Below, in pieces: positions 58,588-64,000 of a stretch of DNA of 64,000 bases (within the stretch, counting starts at the first letter, position 1; every line of letters begins with the position of its first letter). The notes beneath the pieces were generated by a model. The model did not search any database, had not been told where the DNA came from, and saw nothing but the letters and a program-made list of their open reading frames with translations. The position numbers and the translations under genes are program-made. The DNA lies in the NCBI GenBank assembly GCA_001704765.1, contig MBFK01000094.1, forward strand, positions 41,327 to 105,326. Reading direction: 5' to 3'. The stretch is from Sinorhizobium shofinae. GTDB taxonomy: Bacteria; Pseudomonadota; Alphaproteobacteria; Rhizobiales; Rhizobiaceae.

Positions 58588-59345
58588 TATTCGGCCTTGC
58601 TCTTCCGATAGGCGCGCACGGCATCGCCGAAAGCCTTGAAGAGGGCTGCGGAGGGGGAGTCGGTCCGGACCCAATATTCCGGATGCCATTGGACGCCGAC
58701 GGCGAATGCCTTGGCGCCGATGACCGACACGGCCTCGATCGTACCGTCGTCGGCGACGGCCTCGACCGTAAGACGCGGCGCGGTGGCGGCGATTGCCTGG
58801 CGATGCAGCGAGTTGACCCGGATCCGGCCGGCGCCGAGGACGGGAACGAGGCAGCTTCCTTCTTTCACGACCACGTCCTGGCGGATGCCGTAGGCGGCGT
58901 CGAGATCGGGCACGTCCGGCTTGCGATGGTCCGAAATTCCCGGCTGCTCCTGAATCTCGGTCGCGAGCGTGCCCCCGAGGGCGACATTGAGTTCCTGAAT
59001 GCCACGGCAGATGGCGAGCAGCGGGATGCCGCGATCAAGCGCCCGACGGATCAGGGGGAGGCTGGTTGCATCGCGGCCCGGATCGAATGGGCCATCCGCG
59101 TCCGTCGCCTCTCTGCCGTAAAGCGACGGGTGGACGTTGGAGCGGGCACCGCTGGCGAGCACACCGTCGACCCGGTCGAGGATCTCGTCGATGTCGTTGC
59201 CGGTTTCGAGTGCCGGAACGAGGAAGGGCATGACGCCCGCTCCCTCGACGGCCGCACGCACATATTGATGGGCGACCACATGCCAGACATTGCCGTCGAA
59301 TTCGCGAAAATCGCAGGGGATGGCAACGACAGGTTTCGACATCAT
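58587..59345 (-). CDS. Class I glutamine amidotransferase-like hydrolase (peptidase C26, PuuD type)
   Basis: 252 residues. Nucleophile Cys113 in IPLLAICRGIQELNVALGGT, and the His/Glu pair in FAVGVQWHPEYWVRTDSP. PVVAIPCDFREFDGNVWHVV opens the domain. Family members split gamma-glutamyl-GABA in putrescine breakdown; this one could do so but is not beside the other puu genes. Convergent with the dehydrogenase gene. Confidence 0.87.
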   Translation of the reverse strand: MMSKPVVAIPCDFREFDGNVWHVVAHQYVRAAVEGAGVMPFLVPALETGNDIDEILDRVDGVLASGARSNVHPSLYGREATDADGPFDPGRDATSLPLIRRALDRGIPLLAICRGIQELNVALGGTLATEIQEQPGISDHRKPDVPDLDAAYGIRQDVVVKEGSCLVPVLGAGRIRVNSLHRQAIAATAPRLTVEAVADDGTIEAVSVIGAKAFAVGVQWHPEYWVRTDSPSAALFKAFGDAVRAYRKSKAE

Positions 59346-59766
59346 CAGACTCCGTTTATCGTTTTGTAAAAGCCTTGCCGCCGGAGCGCGGTCAAAGTCA
59401 ACTGCGGAGAGATGCGGGCTCTATGCGAGTGCTCCCGAGCGATTTTTTCAGACCCGATTCAAGTCTTGGAACAGGGCATCCGGCACCGTTTTTTCAAGAT
59501 CGGCTAACCATCTCCTCCGGAAAGGGCCTCGCAGGCTCCGGAACTCTTGGAAGTTCCATTGGTTTTCGCTTTCTTAAAGCGTGCCTATGCGCGGTTGCAA
59601 AACCGATCCATTATTTGGCACCTGCTGCAATAGCTGGTTGAATCTTTGCCCAGACGGGCAAACCGAGTTGCCGCTGTTCTGCAATTCTGCAGATATATTC
59701 GACAGTTAGACGAAATCATTCGTTAAGCCCTCGATCCTAACAATCCGGCAAACCGGAGCTTGGTTC
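59346..59766. other. Intergenic region between the amidotransferase-like gene and the GGDEF/EAL gene
   Basis: About 420 bases between divergent genes with lower GC than the surroundings. It should hold both promoters. I see no convincing small gene, repeat or CtrA box in it. Confidence 0.45.
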
Positions 59767-62076
59767 ATGACGCGCAATGAACAGGGCGCTTTTCCGACAG
59801 ACATCTACCTGTCGTCTGTAAGCTCGCTCTACCAACATCGCCGGGCATTGGTGATCGGCATGCTGTCGCATGTCGTGACCTTTCTGCTCGTCTTCCTGAA
59901 GACGTCCGATCCCCTTTATCTTGGCTGCTCCTTTGCGATTGTCATCATCTGGACCCTGCGCAACCTCGACATGAGGCGCTTCGACCGCCAGGATTTCTCC
60001 AGTGCCGATCGTGCCGTCGTCAGAAGATGGGAAAACCGGTATATCGTCGGTGGCATTGGCGTCACCCTGACCTGCGGGCTCGCCTGCGGCTATGCCATTG
60101 CCGTCAGCCAGGACGCGTTCTCCGAACTTGCATGCATCTCGGTGACGCTTGCCTCGATGATTTCGCTGGTCGGCAGGAATTATGGCTCCGAACGCGCGGT
60201 GCTACTACTGTCGTCGTCGGCCTGCCTGCCGATCGTCATCGGCCTCTTGGCCTTGCGCGATCCCTACATGCTCGTGCTGGCGGTCCTGATCCTGCCGTTC
60301 ATCTTTACGACGTGGAAGATGGCCAACAACGTGCGCGCCTTTCTTTACGACAATGTCCTCGCCGCACGGGAAATCAGGTCGATCGCCGGGCAATTCGACG
60401 CGGCGCTCAACAACATGACGCATGGCCTGTTCATGCTGGACGGCGACAACCGCATCGTTGTCGCGAATGAACGCGCCTGCGAGCTTCTGAACCTCTGCGA
60501 CAAGGCGGATATGAAGGATCTGCTCCTCGACGACGTGCTTGCGCGTGGCGCCCGCCAGATGTCGCTCGACGGGGAAAAGAGCGCGAACATGGTTCGCCAG
60601 CTCGGCCTCCTGCTCAAGGGAAAGCGGTCGCGCGCGCTCATCCCCATTTCCGAAGATCTCTTTCTCGAATTCTCGGCGAGCCGGCGCGAGAATGGTGAGA
60701 TCGTGCTGATCTTCGAAGACGTGACGGCGCGGGTCCAGGCGGAAAAGCAGATCTTGCAGATGGTGCGCTTCGATACGCTGACCGGATTGCCGAGCCGCGA
60801 CTATCTTGCCGAGCTGACGCACAACGCAGTCGCCGCCGAGGGTGCGCCTGATCGTGATGTCGGGCTGCTGCTCATCGATGTTGCCGAATTCAAGCATGTG
60901 AATGACACAAGGGGCCACGTGGTCGGCGACAAATTGCTTCAGGCAATCGCCGAGCGCCTCAAGGAAGTCGCTGGCAGCGGCGCGATCGCGGCGCGGCTGA
61001 TGGGGGACGAGTTCGTCGTCTTCTTCCCCAACAGGGTGAACAGTCCTGATCTGGAAGAGCGGATCCGAGACGTCCACGCCAAGATGCACGGCGCCTACGA
61101 GGCCGGCGGCTTCACGTTCAACATGACCATGAGCGCCGGCTTCGTCATCGCGAAGAGCAGCGCCTTTCGATTCGAGGATCTGCAGATCAAGGCCGATCTC
61201 GCCCTGGCGGAGACAAAATCGCGCGAAAGGGGAGGTTGCACCGCCTTCGAAGCCGAGATGGATGCGCGTTACCTCGATCGGCAGAAGCTCAAGAGCGATC
61301 TGCGCGAAGCGATTAAGTCCGGCGCCCTCAGCGTCTCCTACCAGCCGATGTTTACACCGGATGGATCACGCGTCGAGTGCTGCGAGGCCTTGGCGCGCTG
61401 GGCCCATCCGGAACGCGGACCGGTGCCGCCGAATGTCTTCATTCAGCTCGCCGAGGAGATGGGGCTCGTCACGGAGATTACACGCTTCGTTCTCCGGCAG
61501 GCCTGCCGCGACTGCTCGACCTGGCCACCGGGCGTATCGGTTTCGGTCAACTTATCCGTCCTTGACCTCCGCGACAGGGAGATCGTCGAAATTGTCAACA
61601 GGACCTTGGACGAGACGGGGCTCGATCCGGCCAGGCTGCATCTGGAAGTGACGGAAAGCTGCCTGATGGACGAACCGGCCAAGGGTCAGTCCCTGCTCCA
61701 TGAGCTCCGCGAGCGCGGCATGACCATTGCGATCGACGACTTCGGGACCGGCTATTCGAGCCTCAGCTATCTCGACACCCTTCCTGTCTCAATCATCAAG
61801 ATCGATCGATCCTTCGTCCGGAACATTCGCGACGACGCGCGTCGTTTCAAGCTGCTGCGCAGCGCAGTCAATCTCGCTCGTGCGCTCGGCCTCAAAGCGG
61901 TCGTCGAAGGGGTCGAGACGGTCGATGAGTTGCAGCTCATCAACAACTATCGTTGTGCCGATCTAATCCAGGGTTTTGTCTTTTCGGCGCCGATGCCGGC
62001 ATCGGCGATCCGGGACCTGTGCAAGCCACGTGTACGAAAACGAACCACGAAAGCTTCACGCTCGCACATCGCTTAG
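59767..62076 (+). CDS. Membrane GGDEF-EAL protein, probable c-di-GMP phosphodiesterase
   Basis: 769 residues. About six N-terminal membrane helices (30-215), a PAS-like segment (IAGQFDAALNNMTHGLFMLD), a GGDEF domain (about 325-490) and an EAL domain (about 500-755). The cyclase motif is changed to MGDEF (ARLMGDEFVVFF) and no RxxD site precedes it, so cyclase activity is doubtful. The EAL site is intact (CCEALARW, LEVTES, AIDDFGTGYSS, GVET), so breakdown of c-di-GMP is the best inference. The FeeM-like gene follows 167 bases later. Confidence 0.9.
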   Translation: MTRNEQGAFPTDIYLSSVSSLYQHRRALVIGMLSHVVTFLLVFLKTSDPLYLGCSFAIVIIWTLRNLDMRRFDRQDFSSADRAVVRRWENRYIVGGIGVTLTCGLACGYAIAVSQDAFSELACISVTLASMISLVGRNYGSERAVLLLSSSACLPIVIGLLALRDPYMLVLAVLILPFIFTTWKMANNVRAFLYDNVLAAREIRSIAGQFDAALNNMTHGLFMLDGDNRIVVANERACELLNLCDKADMKDLLLDDVLARGARQMSLDGEKSANMVRQLGLLLKGKRSRALIPISEDLFLEFSASRRENGEIVLIFEDVTARVQAEKQILQMVRFDTLTGLPSRDYLAELTHNAVAAEGAPDRDVGLLLIDVAEFKHVNDTRGHVVGDKLLQAIAERLKEVAGSGAIAARLMGDEFVVFFPNRVNSPDLEERIRDVHAKMHGAYEAGGFTFNMTMSAGFVIAKSSAFRFEDLQIKADLALAETKSRERGGCTAFEAEMDARYLDRQKLKSDLREAIKSGALSVSYQPMFTPDGSRVECCEALARWAHPERGPVPPNVFIQLAEEMGLVTEITRFVLRQACRDCSTWPPGVSVSVNLSVLDLRDREIVEIVNRTLDETGLDPARLHLEVTESCLMDEPAKGQSLLHELRERGMTIAIDDFGTGYSSLSYLDTLPVSIIKIDRSFVRNIRDDARRFKLLRSAVNLARALGLKAVVEGVETVDELQLINNYRCADLIQGFVFSAPMPASAIRDLCKPRVRKRTTKASRSHIA

Positions 62077-62131
62077 GATTTTGCCCTCCGCCGGGGCGCC
62101 CATTCAGCGTTCAGACCATTAACCACGTCGA

Positions 62132-62163
62132 TTAACCTTTTATTAAGGTTAACAAAAGGTTAA
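62132..62163. promoter_or_regulatory. Two adjacent CtrA-type boxes
   Basis: TTAA-CCTTTTA-TTAA at 62132-62146 and TTAA-CAAAAGG-TTAA at 62149-62163 both fit the CtrA consensus TTAA-N7-TTAA exactly. An extra TTAACC half-site is at 62119. Confidence 0.75.
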
Positions 62164-62213
62164 GTGCGATCTGTGCCATTTTGTTGTTGCCGACAGTCCA
62201 TCCCTCAATAGGT

Positions 62214-62228
62214 TTAACTTCCTGTTAA
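62214..62228. promoter_or_regulatory. Third CtrA-type box
   Basis: TTAA-CTTCCTG-TTAA, directly followed by CCAT, 15 bases before the ATG of the FeeM-like gene. At this position bound CtrA would probably block, rather than activate, transcription. Confidence 0.75.
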
Positions 62229-62243
62229 CCATGGGGTGGGGTG

Positions 62244-63020
62244 ATGAGCGCCAACGGAGGCCAGACCGACTCTGGCGGCTTTTCCGACAAACTTATGCTG
62301 CTCCTCGATCGCGTCGAATACCGGCGGGTGGAGGGGGGCGAGGACATGGAAGATATCGCACGCCTGAGATTCAAGGCTTACAAGGCCGTGAACCTGATGG
62401 AGTTGACCGGCTCGACGCTCATCGACGCATTGGACTTCGACAGCCACGCCTATGTCTTCGGCATCTATCTAGACGAGAGCCTGGTCAGCACGGTGCGCGT
62501 CCACCGCGTGACGCCGGACCATCGCGCCAGCACGTCCGGGCTGATCTTCGGCGAAGAAATCGACGTCTTCCTGGATGCAGGTATGGTGCTGATCGACCCG
62601 GGCCGGCTCGCCGTCGATCCGGAGGTGCTCGGCGACGATCTGAAGGCCGTGCCGTATCTGACGCTGCGCCCAGTTGCCATGGCCTGCGAGTATTTTTCCG
62701 CCGACCGCTGCCTGACCGCTTGCCGTCCACGCCACACCGCCTTCTACAAGCGCATCTTCGGATCGAAAACCGTGGTGGAGCGGCGGGAGAACCTCGGCGT
62801 CTACAATGCCGACGGCTCGCTCCTCGTCGCGCAGGTGCGCGGTCAGCGGCCGTCCATTCTCGATCGTTATCCGATCTTCGATTCCGAGCCATTCGAGCGA
62901 CGCCTGATGTTCGGCGGCCGCCACGAGGTGCCGTTCGCGCCCCTGACGATCCTGCCGACGGCCCGAATCGCGCAGATGGGCCAGGGCCGATCCTTCTCCC
63001 GGGGGTCGGCGGGCGAATAG
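62244..63020 (+). CDS. FeeM-like N-acyl amino acid synthase (GNAT/autoinducer-synthase fold)
   Basis: 258 residues from an ATG behind GGGGTGGGG; a GTG one codon earlier is equally possible. ARLRFKAYKAVNLMEL, YVFGIYLDESLVSTVRVHRV and MVLIDPGRLAVDPEVLGDDL fit the acyl-transfer core shared by FeeM and LuxI-type enzymes, and CRPRHTAFYKRIFGSKTVVE fits the C-terminal half. FeeM joins fatty acyl groups from acyl carrier protein to tyrosine; the acceptor here is unknown. Three CtrA-type boxes upstream suggest cell-cycle control. Confidence 0.75.
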   Translation: MSANGGQTDSGGFSDKLMLLLDRVEYRRVEGGEDMEDIARLRFKAYKAVNLMELTGSTLIDALDFDSHAYVFGIYLDESLVSTVRVHRVTPDHRASTSGLIFGEEIDVFLDAGMVLIDPGRLAVDPEVLGDDLKAVPYLTLRPVAMACEYFSADRCLTACRPRHTAFYKRIFGSKTVVERRENLGVYNADGSLLVAQVRGQRPSILDRYPIFDSEPFERRLMFGGRHEVPFAPLTILPTARIAQMGQGRSFSRGSAGE

Positions 63021-63251
63021 GTAGCCTCACGGCCGGAATCCTGCAGCATGCATTGCGTTCCGAAACAATTCGTCGGCGTACGCCTTCGACTTTGCCGCAG
63101 CTTGCGCGGGCGGGTTTTCGTTGCGAAGGGCCGTCGCTTTGTGTATGCGGAAGCTAAAGGACCGCTCTCTCGTCTTGCGTGAAAGCGGTTCCGATCGTGG
63201 GTCAAAGCGAACCGCCGAAAGGCGGTGCCACAGCATTCTGGAGAATTGGAG

Positions 63252-63476
63252 ATGGCAGAGCATCACACGGGACCGGCCGAGACGGGCGCCCCGATGGACT
63301 ATTCCGAGCATGAGAAGACCTACAAGTTCTTTCTCAACGCAACGAAATACGGCACGCTGTTTTGCGTTGCCCTGCTGATTGCCATGGCCGCCGGCTTCTT
63401 CACGACCATGGGTTTCTTCAGCGCCTTCGTGCTGTTCATCCTCCTCAACGTCGCCGGTTACTTTTTCTTGCGCTGA
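63252..63476 (+). CDS. aa3-type cytochrome c oxidase subunit IV
   Basis: 74 residues from MAEHHTGPAETGAPMDYSEH, with one or two hydrophobic helices (GTLFCVALLIAMAAGFFTT, FFSAFVLFILLNVAGYFFL) and the family stretch YSEHEKTYKFFLNATKYGTL. This short subunit of bacterial aa3 oxidases is typical for alphaproteobacteria and is often found next to pnt genes, as here. The ribosome site is GGAGAT. The gap 63021-63251 shows no gene. Confidence 0.87.
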   Translation: MAEHHTGPAETGAPMDYSEHEKTYKFFLNATKYGTLFCVALLIAMAAGFFTTMGFFSAFVLFILLNVAGYFFLR

Positions 63477-63817
63477 GCGGCCCTCTGACATTTCCTGTTG
63501 AAGGCGGGGGAGGACGACGCCCCTGCCTTTGTCGCCGGAAGCGATCCGGTCTCACCTCACCGCGTGAGGAGCGTTTTTTCGACGGCGGGCAGGTTCCGCC
63601 TTCGAAGGAAGAGTGCCTGTCGCTGCAGCGCCGTGTGCCTTTTCGTTCGCACAAAGCTCGCTGTAGCGCTTTGAAGTGGTGCATGGCTTCTCTCCTTAAA
63701 TCGGGTCCGATTTAGGGAGCCAGCATTAGGGGCGGCTCGTTCAAGCGGCCGACTCGGCAGTCGAACATGTACCCGCATTTCAGCGAGGGTCTGGTTGCGG
63801 GGCGGAGAGGGGGAGTA
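63477..63817. other. Intergenic region before pntA with a long palindrome
   Basis: About 340 bases without a supported gene. At 63697-63714 TAAATCGG-GT-CCGATTTA is a perfect palindrome with eight-base arms, extended outwards by partial CTCC/GGGAG pairing; it lies about 105 bases before the pntA start and is a good operator or repeat candidate. Confidence 0.6.
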
Positions 63818-64000
63818 TTGAGCCAGATTGTCTTTATCGCCAGGGAGTCGGATCCGAGCGAGCCACGTGTCGCGGGTTCTGTCGAAAGCGTCAAGAAGCT
63901 GAAATCATTCGGTTTCGATGTGGTCGTCGAAGCCGGCGCGGGCCTCAGTTCGCGCGTTCCGGATGCGGAATACGAGAACGCCGGCGCGCGGATCGGCGCG
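63818..64000 (+). CDS. pntA: NAD(P) transhydrogenase subunit alpha, 5' part
   Basis: 61 codons to the right edge from a TTG start with GGAGAGGGGGAG ahead; no ATG or GTG is nearer. LSQIVFIARESDPSEPRVAG, SVKKLKSFGFDVVVEAGAGL and VPDAEYENAGARIG match the N-terminal domain I of PntA, which uses the proton gradient to pass hydride from NADH to NADP+. The rest lies outside the window. Confidence 0.88.
   Translation, partial: MSQIVFIARESDPSEPRVAGSVESVKKLKSFGFDVVVEAGAGLSSRVPDAEYENAGARIGA

Overview
The window looks like about 64 kb of chromosome from an alphaproteobacterium of the Rhizobiales, most likely Sinorhizobium (Ensifer). The evidence is the high GC content, the fused phaA/B subunit of a rhizobial Pha (Mrp-type) antiporter, the emrR-emrAB, xylBA and metNIQ loci in the style I recall from S. 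meliloti, an Agrobacterium-type GH1 beta-glucosidase, CtrA-type TTAA-N7-TTAA boxes and short palindromic intergenic repeats. The genus call is recall and inference; no search was run. I see no prophage, insertion sequence, CRISPR array, rRNA or tRNA.

Layout. 0-6.6 kb: the 3' end of cobM, then a convergent six-gene pha antiporter operon. 6.7-15.8 kb: a CHASE-PAS-GGDEF-EAL protein, a DNA ligase/exonuclease repair pair, a nucleoside hydrolase, a D-amino-acid-oxidase-like enzyme, a small exported protein broken by an amber codon, and a membrane-anchored unknown. 15.9-21.1 kb: lysS and gltX, a TerC-type membrane protein and an AraC regulator. 21.3-25.6 kb: a frameshifted VOC gene and the divergent emrR / emrAB efflux locus with two copies of its probable operator. 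25.7-35.6 kb: a Tat-exported phosphoesterase, then a sugar island: LacI regulator, xylB, xylA, a sugar isomerase/epimerase, a Gfo/Idh/MocA oxidoreductase, beta-glucosidase and flavin reductase, with two different palindromic operators. 35.9-38.5 kb: metNIQ methionine import. 38.6-49.4 kb: housekeeping and accessory genes (GFA enzyme, an aconitase-X remnant, trhO, CHAD/CYTH pair, eda, a TerB-like protein, GNAT, nickel/cobalt export pair, LysR) ending with an ornithine/lysine decarboxylase that has a long leader. 49.4-59.3 kb: GNAT, a multiply frameshifted VOC relic, LysE exporter, cysE, WD40 protein, CobW GTPase, creatininase-like hydrolase, MarR, LacI, 2-hydroxyacid dehydrogenase and a class I glutamine amidotransferase. 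59.8-64 kb: a second GGDEF/EAL protein, a FeeM-like N-acyl amino acid synthase under three CtrA-type boxes, the aa3 oxidase subunit IV and the start of pntA.

How it works together. Most of the window is ordinary core chromosome: ion homeostasis (pha), translation, methionine uptake, and xylose and beta-glucoside catabolism feeding central metabolism through eda. The unusual content lies in gene decay (four likely pseudogenes: an amber-interrupted exported protein, two VOC proteins and an internally deleted aconitase X) and in regulation (paired EmrR operators, LacI/MarR palindromes, the decarboxylase leader, and clustered CtrA boxes before the acyl synthase). I found no multi-gene system that I would call previously undescribed.
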